DNA from: Lentilactobacillus otakiensis DSM 19908 = JCM 15040
Lineage (GTDB): Bacteria; Bacillota; Bacilli; Lactobacillales; Lactobacillaceae
Direction: 5' to 3'
DNA: 64,000 nt
NCBI RefSeq assembly: GCF_001434145.1
Contig: NZ_AZED01000014.1
Location: 576,907 to 640,906 of the forward strand
Shown here: one piece after another, positions 25,900 through 36,077 of the stretch
How the letters are laid out: each line of letters begins with the position of its first letter
Numbering within the stretch: the stretch's first letter is position 1
The notes under the pieces: model-generated
Told to the model about the DNA's origin: nothing
The model's database searches: none
What the model saw: the letters and a program-made list of their open reading frames with translations, nothing else
Program-made: the position numbers and the translations under genes

Positions 25900-26742
25900 T
25901 TAAACATTCCAAATGAACTTGGCAATACTTTTGTCAACAATGGCATTTTCATGTAGCAATCGATGGGTTGCCCGTCTGCCCCGAATCACAAGTTCGTGGT
26001 ACTGAGCAGCCGGTTCTCGCAGTATATATCTCAACGAGAAGGCACTGTTTAATGAAACTTCCCCATCATCCTGCTGGCTGTTGCTAATTCGACCGGCAAT
26101 GTTGAGCACCTTAATATCTTTGGGAATTGCAAAAATCCGTTGCGAAAGCGCTCGATAAATCGGCATCCGCTTCACTGGACCTTTGGCGTTCAATGGATAG
26201 GCGTCGACTTGGTCAGTACTCCTGGCAATTTCTGAATCATTAAATGGTCCGGCAATCGCGACAACATGCTTCACATCCACCGGTGTCATTTTGCTTTGAT
26301 GGGTCAAAAACCAAAAAATCGTAATACATCCCATCGAATGACCAACCAGATTCACCTGCTCCACCCCATAACGGGTCTTAAGCAGTTCACAAATCTCTGA
26401 AAGCCACACTGCTTGTTGTTGCGGTCGAGACGATTTGTCCGCAAAAAGGACCTGGATCATGGCTTTGGATCGACTTAATTGACCTGATACACGAATTTCA
26501 CCGTGTCGGCCCACCTTGACCACCATTGATTTATGCGCATGATATTGACGAGTCAGGCGGTTTAGTAGCCGACCAAACGACAATCGGTTACCAAAGTAGC
26601 CCGGAATAAACAGTGTTGGAATTGCTTCCAACTCATTTTCCGAATCACTATCGTTTCGAAGTGGATTTGGCTTGCCGAGAGCCATGATCCGTTCAGTGCC
26701 ATATCCCACCAACAGAATGATGACCACAGCCATCCATACCAT
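25900..26742 (-). CDS. Membrane-anchored alpha/beta hydrolase (DUF915 type)
   Basis: 280 residues. A single hydrophobic segment at the N-terminus (VWMAVVIILLVGYG) looks like a signal anchor, so the catalytic domain is probably outside the cell. The nucleophile elbow is LVGHSMGCITIFWFL (GHSMG, near residue 138), with an upstream oxyanion-type stretch TLFIPGYFGNRLSF and a late His in ATHRLLHENA. This matches the DUF915/alpha-beta hydrolase family of lactobacilli. Substrate unknown. It is inserted between nusG and rplK, two genes that are neighbours in B. subtilis. Confidence 0.82.
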   Translation of the reverse strand: MVWMAVVIILLVGYGTERIMALGKPNPLRNDSDSENELEAIPTLFIPGYFGNRLSFGRLLNRLTRQYHAHKSMVVKVGRHGEIRVSGQLSRSKAMIQVLFADKSSRPQQQAVWLSEICELLKTRYGVEQVNLVGHSMGCITIFWFLTHQSKMTPVDVKHVVAIAGPFNDSEIARSTDQVDAYPLNAKGPVKRMPIYRALSQRIFAIPKDIKVLNIAGRISNSQQDDGEVSLNSAFSLRYILREPAAQYHELVIRGRRATHRLLHENAIVDKSIAKFIWNV

Positions 26743-26761
26743 AATGACCACCTACTTTAGG

Positions 26762-27310
26762 TTAAAGAGCAGTATCAATTTGATTAAAGTCAAGGTCGGT
26801 GCTGGTTTCACGGCCAAACATTTCGATATTAACCTTAAGCCGCTGCTTTTCGTTATCGACTTCAGTCACTTTACCATCAAGTCCAGTAAATGCACCGTCA
26901 ACGATTTTGACAGTATCACCGATGCTGACATCCAAGTCTTCGTGACGGGAGCTCATGCCGATTCGTTTCAATACCAAATCAACTTCATCAGGGAGCAATG
27001 GTGTTGGCTTGCTGCCTTGCCCATGAGAACCAACGAATCCGGTAACTCCTGGTGTGTTTCGAACAATATACCAAGCTTGATCGGTCATGATCATTTCAAC
27101 CAGCACATAGCCAGGAAATGTCTTATCCATCTTGATTTTATCTTTACCGTTCTTAACTTCATGTTCCTCTTGTTCAGGGACAACTGTTCTAAAAATGTAA
27201 TCCTGCATACCCATTGATTCTTTTCGGCTATCCAGGTTCATCTTCACTTTATTTTCGTATCCGGAATAAGTATGCAATACGTACCATTGTTTTTCTGCTG
27301 ACTCGACCAT
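26762..27310 (-). CDS. nusG: Transcription termination/antitermination protein NusG
   Basis: Binds RNA polymerase clamp and couples transcription to translation or Rho. 182 residues: NGN domain starting KQWYVLHTYSGYENKVK, with FPGYVLVEMIMTDQAWYIVRNTPGVTGFVG, and a C-terminal KOW domain (GDTVKIVDGAFTGLDGKVTEVD). AAGGAGCAGAAAAC precedes the ATG. It follows secE, with a terminator-like hairpin in between. Confidence 0.97.
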   Translation of the reverse strand: MVESAEKQWYVLHTYSGYENKVKMNLDSRKESMGMQDYIFRTVVPEQEEHEVKNGKDKIKMDKTFPGYVLVEMIMTDQAWYIVRNTPGVTGFVGSHGQGSKPTPLLPDEVDLVLKRIGMSSRHEDLDVSIGDTVKIVDGAFTGLDGKVTEVDNEKQRLKVNIEMFGRETSTDLDFNQIDTAL

Positions 27311-27351
27311 GTTTTCTGCTCCTTCGTAAGTTCATCCAAAATTAGTTCAAA

Positions 27352-27380
27352 TAAAAAAACCTGACACTTTTCGCAGGTTT
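27352..27380 (-). terminator. Hairpin with T run between secE and nusG
   Basis: Minus strand AACCTG pairs with CAGGTT over a ten-base loop and is followed by TTTTTTTAT. It would end transcripts coming from rpmG-secE or reduce read-through into nusG. Confidence 0.7.
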
Positions 27381-27416
27381 CAACAACTTAACTATATCAA
27401 AGTTTTGCCAAAATGG

Positions 27417-27593
27417 CTATGCAAGAAATTGCAATGCCCATTGAACAATCCAATCAACAAGTCCTAAAAAGATCGCCATGATGATTGAAGTGCCAATAAC
27501 GGTACTGGTATCAGTGCGGGTCTGAGTTGCATCAGGCCAGGTAACCAGCTTCATTTCTTGAGCAACTTTTTTGAAAAAATTAATTAATCGCAA
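27417..27593 (-). CDS. secE: Preprotein translocase subunit SecE
   Basis: 58-residue single-pass membrane protein of the SecYEG channel. Translation gives LRLINFFKKVAQEMKLVTWP, an amphipathic cytosolic part with the family motif EMKLVTWP, then a hydrophobic segment (VIGTSIIMAIFLGLVDWIV). The start is a TTG with AAGGGG eight bases upstream. It lies between rpmG and nusG, its conserved place. Confidence 0.93.
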   Translation of the reverse strand: MRLINFFKKVAQEMKLVTWPDATQTRTDTSTVIGTSIIMAIFLGLVDWIVQWALQFLA

Positions 27594-27617
27594 AATTTTA
27601 TCCCCTTACGTTTATGA

Positions 27618-27767
27618 TTAACGAGTTTCTTTATGCAAAGTATACTTACCGCAATACTTGCAAAACTTATTGAGCTCAAGGCGCTTCGTCCGGTTAGGAT
27701 TGGCAGGAATTGTATAATTCCGTGATCCGCAAACTGAACATGCCAGAGCGACTTTTCTTTGTGCCAT
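27618..27767 (-). CDS. rpmG: 50S ribosomal protein L33
   Basis: 49 residues: [18 protein letters not shown] at the start and [19 protein letters not shown] at the end. Both CxxC pairs (residues 10/13 and 36/39) are present, so this is the zinc-binding form. GGAGGTGCCACA precedes the ATG. A longer overlapping frame at 27584-27775 is a shadow of this gene. Part of the sigH-rpmG-secE-nusG order. Confidence 0.95.
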   Translation of the reverse strand: MAQRKVALACSVCGSRNYTIPANPNRTKRLELNKFCKYCGKYTLHKETR

Positions 27768-27818
27768 TGTGGCACCTCCTTACAAGCATAGTAATAATAG
27801 CATTCAAAAACAATTCAG

Positions 27819-28376
27819 TCAATTTATCTCGCCATCAAATTTGCGCCAACAGCGTTCAAAGGCGTTAATGATCCCTCGCTGAGCTTTGGGGTCAAGATCC
27901 TGATAGCCATTACCGCTCATCATCATATCAAATGCGCGCTTTTCCAGTGGCGAGCAGCTGCTGTAAAGCTTCCGAAAGGCCTCGCTCATAATTGCCGAAT
28001 CAACCGGGTTGCTGGCAGAGTTGTCCGCAACAGTCGTCGAATATAAATACTCATTTGCTTCGATTGAGGTTAACGGCTCCGTTGGGATGCGCTTTTGAGC
28101 ATTGTTCACCCGAATCATATCAACGACCCGATTTCTCAGATTATGGCGATAAAAGGTCCCAAAGCTGCATTTCCGAGCAGGTTCAAAGCGGCACGCCGTT
28201 CGGAACAAGACGATTCGTGCTTCTTGATCCAAATCCTCCTTGTCACAACCGTTGATATAATATTCACGATGGAACTTACGGACAATTGGATAATACTTGG
28301 CAAACAGTTTTTCGAATGCCGCCTCGTCCTCATTAGCTGCTGCTTTAATAAGCTGAAAAGTTTCATTTGATAACAT
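27819..28376 (-). CDS. sigH: RNA polymerase sigma factor, SigH/ComX-like
   Basis: 185-residue sigma-70 family protein of the SigH group. Region 2 is visible as FAKYYPIVRKFHREYYINGCDKEDLDQEARIVL and FGTFYRHNLRNRVVDMIR. The region 4 part (CSPLEKRAFDMMMSG onward) is short. The gene lies between rae1 and rpmG, exactly where sigH lies in B. subtilis, which is the main reason for the name. In lactobacilli the homologue is tied to competence-type genes rather than sporulation. ATG at 28376 follows AAGGAGAAAATCAA. Confidence 0.88.
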   Translation of the reverse strand: MLSNETFQLIKAAANEDEAAFEKLFAKYYPIVRKFHREYYINGCDKEDLDQEARIVLFRTACRFEPARKCSFGTFYRHNLRNRVVDMIRVNNAQKRIPTEPLTSIEANEYLYSTTVADNSASNPVDSAIMSEAFRKLYSSCSPLEKRAFDMMMSGNGYQDLDPKAQRGIINAFERCWRKFDGEIN

Positions 28377-28496
28377 TTGATTTTCTCCTTCATCATTTTT
28401 TGTAATCAATCTCAATTACGAAAAACATTAAAGGAGAATCCAAATCCCGACAAGACGAACCAGCGTTCATGGGCTTAAAGTCTCACCTATACCAAT

Positions 28497-28524
28497 TTTA
28501 AAATATCAGTAAACTGATATTTTT
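28497..28524 (-). terminator. Terminator after rae1
   Basis: AAATATCAG pairs with CTGATATTT over TTTA, directly overlapping the rae1 stop codon, with T-rich sequence after it. Weak in GC, so efficiency is uncertain. Confidence 0.55.
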
Positions 28525-29056
28525 ATTGGTCGTCATGCATCATTTTGTCCCGAAGCTTTTCCAGTTCGAGTAATTGTTTGGCATCGAACGGTGTGTGTCT
28601 AAACGCTTGACCTTTGTCGGTCATTTTCCGTGCCTCAACGTCAACTTCCTGCTTGGCGCGCTGAACATCCCTCAGCAATTCCCGAGCAGGGATTCGCAAA
28701 GCCCCAGCGGCAAAAATGGTCCATTGCTCAGCCTGATCACTTGTCGCCACAATCACCTGGGTAAAACGATTCTGCTTGCGATGCGCCAGAGCTTCAATAT
28801 AACTATCAGCAGTTTGGTCCTTGCTCGTCCAAACAATTTCCATGTCAAACTTCCGAAAGCTTTTGGAATTGCCGGGAACATACATCGCATCAAAAACAAC
28901 AATCATGTTGATGTCTCGATACTTCTTGTACTCAGACAATTCTGCCAAGAGCTGATCTCTGGCATCTTCTAGCCGGTTGGCCTGCTTGAGCTTATTCAAA
29001 TGTGGCCAATTGCCAATCATATTGTAGGCATCGACAATTAACAGGTCTTCTTTCAT
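28523..29056 (-). CDS. rae1: Ribosome-dependent mRNA endonuclease Rae1 (YacP, NYN domain)
   Basis: 177 residues. NYN/PIN-like fold with acidic residues in LLIVDAYNMIGNWP (residue 5-18), IVVFDAMYVPGN and TSKDQTADSYIE, then VIVATSDQAEQ. In B. subtilis the homologue cleaves mRNA in the ribosomal A site. It lies between rlmB and sigH as in Bacillus. GGTGAGAAATA precedes the ATG. Confidence 0.92.
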   Translation of the reverse strand: MKEDLLIVDAYNMIGNWPHLNKLKQANRLEDARDQLLAELSEYKKYRDINMIVVFDAMYVPGNSKSFRKFDMEIVWTSKDQTADSYIEALAHRKQNRFTQVIVATSDQAEQWTIFAAGALRIPARELLRDVQRAKQEVDVEARKMTDKGQAFRHTPFDAKQLLELEKLRDKMMHDDQ

Positions 29057-29075
29057 TATTTCTCACCGACTTTGA

Positions 29076-29876
29076 TTAATTTGATAGTGGATGACGGGAA
29101 TTAAATCCTTGGTATATCAGAATGCTGGCAGCGACACTGGCGTTCAAACTTTGAATGTCGCCGATCATCGGAATGGTCAACATCTCGTCAACCTGCTTCT
29201 TTAACAATGGTGAAATTCCCTTACCTTCGTTGCCAATAATAACGGCCACGGAACCTTTGGCATCCCAATGACGATAATCCGTTCCAGAAATGTCGGTACC
29301 AAAGACCCACATGCCACGTTCTTTAAGCTCCTTGATGGTTGCTGATAAGTTGGTTACCCGAGCAACCGGCACCCGTTCGATCGCACCGGCAGAGGTTTTT
29401 GAAACTGTGGCGGTTAAACCGACAGCTCGATGTTTTGGAATGATGATTCCTGACACACCAGCCGCATCGGCAGTTCTGATGATTGACCCGAGATTATGGG
29501 GATCTTCAATATTATCAAGAATCACAAAGAACGGCTCTGCTTCTTGCTTCTTGGCATTAGCAAACAACTCATCAATCGTGGCATATTTGAATGCTGCAAT
29601 TGATAATACCACGCCTTGGTGATTCTGGTTATTGGAAAGCTTATCAAGTTTCTGCTTAGGGACTTTAGAAATCACCAACCGCTTTTTGTGAGCCAGTTTC
29701 ATAATTTCCGAGATAATATTGTCATCATCTTTGATCCCTGATTGGATAAATAACTTGTTTACCGGGTTCTCGCTCTTTAAAGCGGCAACAACCGGATGAC
29801 GGCCAATCACAAATTCTTCACTCTGCTCCTGATCATCGTGATTGCGATGATCCTGACTATGATTCTCATTCTTCAT
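29076..29876 (-). CDS. rlmB: 23S rRNA (guanosine2251-2'-O)-methyltransferase RlmB
   Basis: SPOUT-family methyltransferase. An N-terminal substrate-binding domain begins after a hydrophilic His/Asp/Gln-rich leader (about 25 residues, [16 protein letters not shown]) at [15 protein letters not shown]. The knotted catalytic part has [33 protein letters not shown] and [19 protein letters not shown]. The ATG at 29876 overlaps the mrnC end; an in-frame GTG five codons upstream is also possible and has no better signal. Confidence 0.93.
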   Translation of the reverse strand: MKNENHSQDHRNHDDQEQSEEFVIGRHPVVAALKSENPVNKLFIQSGIKDDDNIISEIMKLAHKKRLVISKVPKQKLDKLSNNQNHQGVVLSIAAFKYATIDELFANAKKQEAEPFFVILDNIEDPHNLGSIIRTADAAGVSGIIIPKHRAVGLTATVSKTSAGAIERVPVARVTNLSATIKELKERGMWVFGTDISGTDYRHWDAKGSVAVIIGNEGKGISPLLKKQVDEMLTIPMIGDIQSLNASVAASILIYQGFNSRHPLSN

Positions 29877-30276
29877 GTTTAAGGTTCCCACTTTCTACTT
29901 GCTCAATACACCAATCAGCAATTTCTTTCATCCGATCAGTTTGGTCACTCAATGACAAATAGCCAAAAACGGCTTCAAAACCGGTTGAAATCCGGTACGT
30001 AATCACGTCCGTGTTTTTGGCATGCGTATGACTGTTGGCATTTCGGCCGCGTTTGAAATAATCCCACTCCCTGTCATTAAGCAGTTTATCTTGCTTCATT
30101 AAATCAATTAAGGCAGCTTGAGCCTTCGCTGATACGTAGTTGGTTGCGACGTGCTGTAAACGTTTCGGCTTCGTCAGGCCTTGGGCGATCAGATGCCGCC
30201 GAATAAATACTTCATAGGCAGCATCCCCCATGTACGCCAGTGCGATCCCGTTCAATTGGGAAAAATTATCAATCAT
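29866..30276 (-). CDS. mrnC: Mini-ribonuclease III MrnC
   Basis: 136 residues, the RNase III catalytic domain without dsRNA-binding domain. [18 protein letters not shown] near residue 12 holds the catalytic Asp/Glu signature and [11 protein letters not shown] follows. It matures the 3' and 5' ends of 23S rRNA in B. subtilis. Located between cysS and rlmB as in Bacillus, with GAAAGGAATAAC ahead of the ATG. Confidence 0.94.
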   Translation of the reverse strand: MIDNFSQLNGIALAYMGDAAYEVFIRRHLIAQGLTKPKRLQHVATNYVSAKAQAALIDLMKQDKLLNDREWDYFKRGRNANSHTHAKNTDVITYRISTGFEAVFGYLSLSDQTDRMKEIADWCIEQVESGNLKHEE

Positions 30277-30284
30277 TAAACTTG

Positions 30285-31691
30285 TTATTCCTTTCTAAAC
30301 CGGGTCCCTTGTGGCGTATCTTCCAATACGATACCCCGGGCTTTCAGTTCTTCTCTAATCTCATCGCTGCGAATAAAGTCCTTGTCGCGACGAGCTTGCT
30401 CACGCTCATGAATCAGGTCCCAAATCTCGTCATCCTTTAATTCACTTTGTTCAAGCTTAATGCCAAAGACACCAGACAACTGACGAAGCGTATTAATGAT
30501 GAATTGGAGACTTAATTTGAAAACAGTCTGACGTTCACTATAAGTGTTGGCAAATTTAGCCAATTCATAAACGGCAGCAATCCCATTTTGAACGTTGAAA
30601 TCATCGTCCATCGCATCGGTGAAATCTGCAACGATTTGACGCACTTCTTGATCAGTCTTGGGATCATCACCTTCATCGGCATTGTGCAAGCGATACGTTA
30701 GGTTATTAAAGGCCGTCTGCAGCTTCTTGAGGTTGCTGCTGGCTTCTTGCACACTGGCATCACTATATTGAATGGGCCGGCGATAATGAGTCGTTGACAT
30801 CAACAGACGAATGACCTGGCCATCGAGATTCTTGAGCAGGTCATGGACGGTAATAAAGTTGCCCAAAGACTTACTCATTTTCTCGTTGTCGTCGCCAATC
30901 GTTACGAACCCGTTATGCATCCAGTATTTGACAAAGGTTTGACCAGTATTCGCTTCGCTTTGGGCACGTTCGTTTTCATGATGAGGGAAGATCAAATCTT
31001 CACCACCACCATGAATATCAATGGTTTTGCCAAGGTACTTGGTTGACATCACAGAGCACTCAATATGCCAACCCGGACGTCCTTTACCCCAAGGTGAATC
31101 CCAGGAGATTTCGTCTCCTTTTGATTTCTTCCAGAGGGCAAAATCAATCGGATCTTCTTTTTTAGCCATTTCTTCAGGATTGACGTGTTGACTGGCACCA
31201 ATTTCCAGTTGATCAACGTTAATGTGTGGCAAAGCTCCATAAGTTGGAAACTTTCGCGCACGGAAATAAACGTCACCGTCAACATCGTAGGCATACCCCT
31301 TATCGACTAAGGTTTTAACAAAGTCAATGATTTCTGGAATGTTTTGGGTTGCTCGTGGATGAATGACATCGCTGGAAATGTTCAATGCAGCAGTATCCTG
31401 CATAAACGCATTGATATACTTATCAGCAATCGCGCCGACTGTCGTATGGTTTTCTCTGGCAGCGTTAATCATCTTATCATCGACATCAGTAAAATTCGAA
31501 ACGTACTTCACCTGATACCCCCGATACTCCAAGTATCTGCGAACAGTATCAAAAGCAATCGCACTTCTGGCATTCCCAATGTGGATGTAGTTGTACACGG
31601 TTGGGCCACAGACATACATTTTAACGACACCTGGGGTAATGGGTTCAAACTTCTCTTTTTTGCGTGTGAGGGTATTAAATATCTGCAACAT
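30285..31691 (-). CDS. cysS: Cysteine--tRNA ligase
   Basis: Class I synthetase of 468 residues. HIGH-type motif in [16 protein letters not shown] (zinc Cys at 28), second zinc ligands in WHIECSVMS and [11 protein letters not shown], and KMSKSLGN as KMSKS. AGAGAGGAATTCGAA precedes the ATG. The gap to gltX is 138 bases and shows no T-box-like leader (no terminator with T-box sequence). The cysE gene found between gltX and cysS in B. subtilis is absent. Confidence 0.97.
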   Translation of the reverse strand: MLQIFNTLTRKKEKFEPITPGVVKMYVCGPTVYNYIHIGNARSAIAFDTVRRYLEYRGYQVKYVSNFTDVDDKMINAARENHTTVGAIADKYINAFMQDTAALNISSDVIHPRATQNIPEIIDFVKTLVDKGYAYDVDGDVYFRARKFPTYGALPHINVDQLEIGASQHVNPEEMAKKEDPIDFALWKKSKGDEISWDSPWGKGRPGWHIECSVMSTKYLGKTIDIHGGGEDLIFPHHENERAQSEANTGQTFVKYWMHNGFVTIGDDNEKMSKSLGNFITVHDLLKNLDGQVIRLLMSTTHYRRPIQYSDASVQEASSNLKKLQTAFNNLTYRLHNADEGDDPKTDQEVRQIVADFTDAMDDDFNVQNGIAAVYELAKFANTYSERQTVFKLSLQFIINTLRQLSGVFGIKLEQSELKDDEIWDLIHEREQARRDKDFIRSDEIREELKARGIVLEDTPQGTRFRKE

Positions 31692-31770
31692 TTCGAATTC
31701 CTCTCTTTATCTTTTATAGTCAAATAATATCATAATTCATATTATTTTATTACTTTAACTATAACCCATA

Positions 31771-31804
31771 ATAAAAGGTCTCGCTGTAAATGCAACGAGA
31801 CCAA
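31771..31804 (-). terminator. Terminator of gltX
   Basis: Minus strand GGTCTCG pairs with CGAGACC and is followed by TTTTATTATG. Confidence 0.8.
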
Positions 31805-31829
31805 TCGAATCAATAATATTTTTTATAAA

Positions 31830-33323
31830 TTAAGCTTTATCAATTTGAGCTAAAGTTTCTTTGATATGCTCAATTGCTTTTTGTTTACCAACCAGTTCAA
31901 CAGACTCTGGCAATTCAGGGCCGTGCATCTCATGGGTAACGGCAATCCGGATTGGCATCCATAATTGACGACCCTTGATCTTAGTGTCCTTTTGAATTGC
32001 TTTGATTGTCTTAAAGATTTCAACGGAATCAAAAATGTCGAGTTTTTGAATCCGTGCAAGGAATTCCTTAAGAACAACCGGTGCAGTCTCGTTAGAAATC
32101 TCTGCCAAAGCATCTCCGTCGATTTGATCAGGTTCTTCAAAAAAGACTGAAGCCATATCGTTAATTTGAGCCATGTAACTCATTTCACGCTTATACAGCA
32201 TGATTAATTGACGCGCCCACTCAATGGTCTTGTTGTCAGGATTTTCTGGAATATTGCCGCCGGCGATCAACTGACGTAAAGCTAAGTCCATGATGGTGCT
32301 GTTGTCAGCTTCCTTCACGTATTGGTTGTTAATCCATTCCAATTTCTTAGAATCAAATTTAGCTGGTGACTTGCTCAAACGGGTTTCATCATACATCTTG
32401 ATGAATTCTTTTTTGTTGAAGATTTCGTCTTCACCAACTGGTGACCAACCCAAGAGCAAAATGAAATTAAACATTGCGTCAGGAAGATAACCCAATTTAC
32501 GATATTGTTCGATAAATTGAAGAACGGATTCATCACGTTTACTTAATTTCTTACCAGTGTCAGCGCTAATAATCAAACTCATATGACCAAACTTTGGTGC
32601 TTGCCAGCCAAATGCTTCATAAATCATCAGTTGCTTTGGTGTGTTGGCAACGTGATCATCCCCACGGAAAACGTGGCTGATCTTCATCAAATGATCGTCG
32701 CAGACAACGGCGAAATTATAAGTAGGCATGCCATCACGCTTACGAATAACAAAATCGCCACCAATGGTATCTGAATTAAAGGAAACTTTGCCTTTAACAA
32801 TGTCATCCCAAGTATATTCGTGATTCTTAGGAACACGGAAACGAATAACCGGCTTTAAGCCTTTTGCTTTGGCATCAGCTATTGCTTGTGCCTTCTCGTC
32901 TTCAGTCATTCCAGCATATTCGTATTCATAATGAGGCATTTCACCGCGCGCTTTTTGAGCATCACGGTCGGCTGTTAATTGCTCCTCAGTCCGATATGAT
33001 TCATAGGCTTTACCCTCGTCGATCAATTGTTGGATCAACGGTGTGTAAATATCTTTTCGTTCGGATTGACGATAAGGACCATAATCACCGCCAACATCAG
33101 GACCTTCATCCCAGTCAAGACCGAGCCACTTCAAATTATCAAGTTGACTTTTTTCACCGTCAGCAACGTTTCGTTTGGTGTCGGTATCCTCAATTCGGAT
33201 GATGAACTTACCCTTGTTGTGTCGGGCAAATAAATAGTTAAAGATGGCTGTACGTGCATTTCCGATATGCAAGTGGCCTGTTGGACTTGGAGCATAACGA
33301 ACTCGAATTGCATTGTTTGCCAA
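31830..33323 (-). CDS. gltX: Glutamate--tRNA ligase (GltX type, likely non-discriminating)
   Basis: Class I synthetase, 497 residues. HIGH motif [20 protein letters not shown] near residue 11-30, KMSKS-type [13 protein letters not shown] near residue 260. In lactobacilli this enzyme usually also charges tRNA-Gln with Glu for later amidation; that is family knowledge, not visible here. The start is a TTG seven bases after AGAGGCG. Confidence 0.97.
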   Translation of the reverse strand: MANNAIRVRYAPSPTGHLHIGNARTAIFNYLFARHNKGKFIIRIEDTDTKRNVADGEKSQLDNLKWLGLDWDEGPDVGGDYGPYRQSERKDIYTPLIQQLIDEGKAYESYRTEEQLTADRDAQKARGEMPHYEYEYAGMTEDEKAQAIADAKAKGLKPVIRFRVPKNHEYTWDDIVKGKVSFNSDTIGGDFVIRKRDGMPTYNFAVVCDDHLMKISHVFRGDDHVANTPKQLMIYEAFGWQAPKFGHMSLIISADTGKKLSKRDESVLQFIEQYRKLGYLPDAMFNFILLLGWSPVGEDEIFNKKEFIKMYDETRLSKSPAKFDSKKLEWINNQYVKEADNSTIMDLALRQLIAGGNIPENPDNKTIEWARQLIMLYKREMSYMAQINDMASVFFEEPDQIDGDALAEISNETAPVVLKEFLARIQKLDIFDSVEIFKTIKAIQKDTKIKGRQLWMPIRIAVTHEMHGPELPESVELVGKQKAIEHIKETLAQIDKA

Positions 33324-33411
33324 TGTATAACGCCTCTTTCTTAAAATTAATCAAAATTTTGTCAGTATTTAAAGTGTACAATGAACTTCGCTAAAAATAA
33401 AGGGAACTCAG

Positions 33412-34584
33412 TTACTTCTTGTTATTTGAACCATTTTTACCATTGCCATTATTTTTACCGGCATCTGGTTTGTCGGTAATATTTTTGGTCGAATGCTCAG
33501 GGCGGGCAAAGACCATCTTACCGGCATCGGTCTGAATGGCACTGGTAACAATAACATCAATGTGATCATTCAAGAAGTAACGGCCATCTTCGACAACCAC
33601 CATGGTACCGTCGTCAAGATAAGCCACCCCCTGTTGACGTTCAGTTCCGTTTTTAACAACCATGACGTTCAACTTCTGGCCAGGCAAAATTTTCTGGCGC
33701 AATGAGTTGGCCAAGGCATTAATGTTAAATACCTGGACGTTCTGGAATTGAATCACTTTGTTCAAATTGAAATCGTTGGTAACGATGACACCGTTAACGT
33801 CTTTGGCAAGCTGAATCAATTTACTATCAACCTCTGGGATATCTTCATAATCCTTCTCATAGATTTCGATCGGGATCAAATCCTCATTTTGAAGCTTGTT
33901 TAAAATATCCAGGCCACGACGTCCACGAACTCGTTTGACACTGTCACTGGAATCGGCAATGTATTGTAATTCATACAAAACAAATTTTGGTACCAGTAAA
34001 GTCCCTTCGATAAACCCAGTCTTAACAACATCGTAGATTCGGCCATCAATCAAAATGTTGGTGTCCAAAATCTTGTAGTGATGATAATTTTTATCAACGG
34101 GTTTGTCGATAATCTTTTCATCAGCATCTTTAGCAGCTTCGGATTTCCGCCTTGACTGAAACATCCGCCGCCAACGATCACTTTGAGTATTACCAATTCT
34201 AAATCCGAAATATCCCAGAACCAACATCAAGATGGTCGGAATCATCGTATTCAAGAAGAAAGTCCGAGTCCTAAAGAACACGATGGAAATTAAAATGGCT
34301 ACAACTAAGCCGACAATCAACCCCAAGGTTCCAAAGAACAAGGATAATGGACTTTGCTTAGTCAGTCTGGCTTCCATTCTGTCAACTGCTTTGAGAATGT
34401 AATTGCCGGTTAACAACGAAATAAAATAAAAAATAATTGCACCCACAACTGCGTTTGTAGCAGCGTTGTTAAACAGCGTACCAAAGCGGATTTGGAATAA
34501 TAACCAGATCATTGGAAAATAACTGGCACCAATTGCGGCACCGGCTAAAGTAAACACGATTCTAACAATTCTCTTTCTTTTCAA
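33412..34584 (-). CDS. yacL: PIN/TRAM domain membrane protein YacL
   Basis: 390 residues. Four hydrophobic segments in the first about 125 residues are followed by a cytosolic PIN domain with acidic residues at ILDTNILIDGRIYDV and GVIVTNDFNLNKV, then a TRAM domain (LNVMVVKNGTERQQGVAYLDDGTMVVVE). The end is a low-complexity Asn/Gly/Lys tail (KNNGNGKNGSNNKK). The start is a TTG after AGAAGGCGATATTA. Suggested to be a membrane-bound ribonuclease; the function is not established. Sits between gltX and radA. Confidence 0.92.
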   Translation of the reverse strand: MKRKRIVRIVFTLAGAAIGASYFPMIWLLFQIRFGTLFNNAATNAVVGAIIFYFISLLTGNYILKAVDRMEARLTKQSPLSLFFGTLGLIVGLVVAILISIVFFRTRTFFLNTMIPTILMLVLGYFGFRIGNTQSDRWRRMFQSRRKSEAAKDADEKIIDKPVDKNYHHYKILDTNILIDGRIYDVVKTGFIEGTLLVPKFVLYELQYIADSSDSVKRVRGRRGLDILNKLQNEDLIPIEIYEKDYEDIPEVDSKLIQLAKDVNGVIVTNDFNLNKVIQFQNVQVFNINALANSLRQKILPGQKLNVMVVKNGTERQQGVAYLDDGTMVVVEDGRYFLNDHIDVIVTSAIQTDAGKMVFARPEHSTKNITDKPDAGKNNGNGKNGSNNKK

Positions 34585-34611
34585 TAATATCGCCTTCTCT
34601 CAATTTTCATT

Positions 34612-35985
34612 CTAACCTAGTGCAAGTTTCAATGCCTGGGACAGCGTGGAAACACCAACCACATCGATCCCCTTTGGAGGATTCCATCCCTGCAAGTTGT
34701 TGGCAGGTACCAAGACCCGCTTAAACCCTAACTTTTGTGCTTCGGCAACCCGTTGTTCAATCCTGGTCACTCGACGGACTTCACCAGTTAAGCCAAGCTC
34801 GCCAACATAACATTCTGTTGGACTGGTGCCGCGGTTCTTGTAAGAAGATGCAATACTAACAGCCATCGCCAAATCAATCGCCGGTTCGTCAAGCTTCACC
34901 CCACCAGCCGCCTTTAAATAAGCATCCTGATTTTGAAGCATCAAACCAGCGCGCTTTTCTAAAACCGCCATGATCAATGAAACCCGATTCCGGTCAAGAC
35001 CAGTCGCCGTTCGTTGTGCGTTACCAAAAACGGATGCAGTGACCAATGCCTGAATTTCAACCAAAATTGGCCTGGTGCCTTCCATCGAAACCACAATTGC
35101 TGATCCGGTGGCGTCCTTTAAACGCTCCTCCAAGAAGATTTCAGAAGGATTCTTGACCTCCCGTAATCCATCCGTCCGCATCTCAAAGACACCGAGTTCG
35201 TTAGTTGAACCAAATCGGTTTTTCACTGTCCTCAAGATTCGGTACGAATGATGCAAATCACCTTCAAAATACAAAACGGTATCCACCATATGTTCCAAAA
35301 TCTTTGGTCCAGCAATCGCACCGCCCTTCGTCACATGACCGACAACAAAGACAGTGATGCCCTGACCCTTGGCAATGTTCATCAGGTCAGCCGTCACTTC
35401 TCTTATCTGGGCCACAGACCCAGTGGCTGACTGCAATTCTGGAATTTGCATAGTCTGAACGGAGTCAATCACAACCGCATCAGGTTTCATGTCATTAATC
35501 GTATCTTTAATGACGTCCATATCAGTTTCGGGATACACGTAAAGATTGTCGCTATTGACACCTAACCGATCAGCTCGCATTTTGATCTGCGAGGCACTTT
35601 CTTCACCTGAAACGTAAAGAATTGTCCCCGATTTGCTAAGCTGACCCGAAACTTGAAGCATCAATGTAGACTTACCAATACCGGGATCTCCACCAATTAA
35701 GATCAGAGATCCTGGAACAACGCCCCCACCAAGAACTCGGTTAAGTTCCTCCATGTCGGTCTTAAAGCGGACATCCTTGTGAAACTCAACTTTGTTAATT
35801 GCTTCGGGTTTATTATCATGGATCCCATTACGACGCAGGCTTTGTGTCGCCATCGTACTATTTTTAGGGGTAATGGTTTCTTCAACCAATGTATTCCATT
35901 CATTACAGTTTGGACAGCGCCCCAAATATCTTGGGGAAATGTAGCCGCAGTTTTGACATACAAATTGGGTTTTAACTTTTGCCAA
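34612..35985 (-). CDS. radA: DNA repair protein RadA
   Basis: 457 residues. N-terminal zinc finger [18 protein letters not shown], RecA-like ATPase with Walker [14 protein letters not shown] near residue 98, [11 protein letters not shown] motif typical of RadA, and a C-terminal Lon-protease-like domain ([12 protein letters not shown]... [13 protein letters not shown]). Promotes branch migration in recombination. The start is a TTG preceded by GAGGAGAATTTAG. disA, its usual neighbour in B. subtilis, is not here. Confidence 0.97.
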   Translation of the reverse strand: MAKVKTQFVCQNCGYISPRYLGRCPNCNEWNTLVEETITPKNSTMATQSLRRNGIHDNKPEAINKVEFHKDVRFKTDMEELNRVLGGGVVPGSLILIGGDPGIGKSTLMLQVSGQLSKSGTILYVSGEESASQIKMRADRLGVNSDNLYVYPETDMDVIKDTINDMKPDAVVIDSVQTMQIPELQSATGSVAQIREVTADLMNIAKGQGITVFVVGHVTKGGAIAGPKILEHMVDTVLYFEGDLHHSYRILRTVKNRFGSTNELGVFEMRTDGLREVKNPSEIFLEERLKDATGSAIVVSMEGTRPILVEIQALVTASVFGNAQRTATGLDRNRVSLIMAVLEKRAGLMLQNQDAYLKAAGGVKLDEPAIDLAMAVSIASSYKNRGTSPTECYVGELGLTGEVRRVTRIEQRVAEAQKLGFKRVLVPANNLQGWNPPKGIDVVGVSTLSQALKLALG

Positions 35986-36077
35986 CTAAATTCTCCTCTT
36001 ACTTACACTATCAATATTCTAGCACTTTATGAATAAAGGTCGACGAAATCCCGGTGGACTTTACATCATCTTATAAA

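Noticed and set aside
27584..27775. 63-codon minus-strand open frame overlapping rpmG and secE
   Set aside because: The rpmG frame in the same place encodes a clear L33 with both CxxC pairs and a good ribosome site.
31692..31829. T-box leader before cysS
   Set aside because: The gap before cysS is short, lacks the T-box sequence and has only the gltX terminator; the gap before gltX is also too short.
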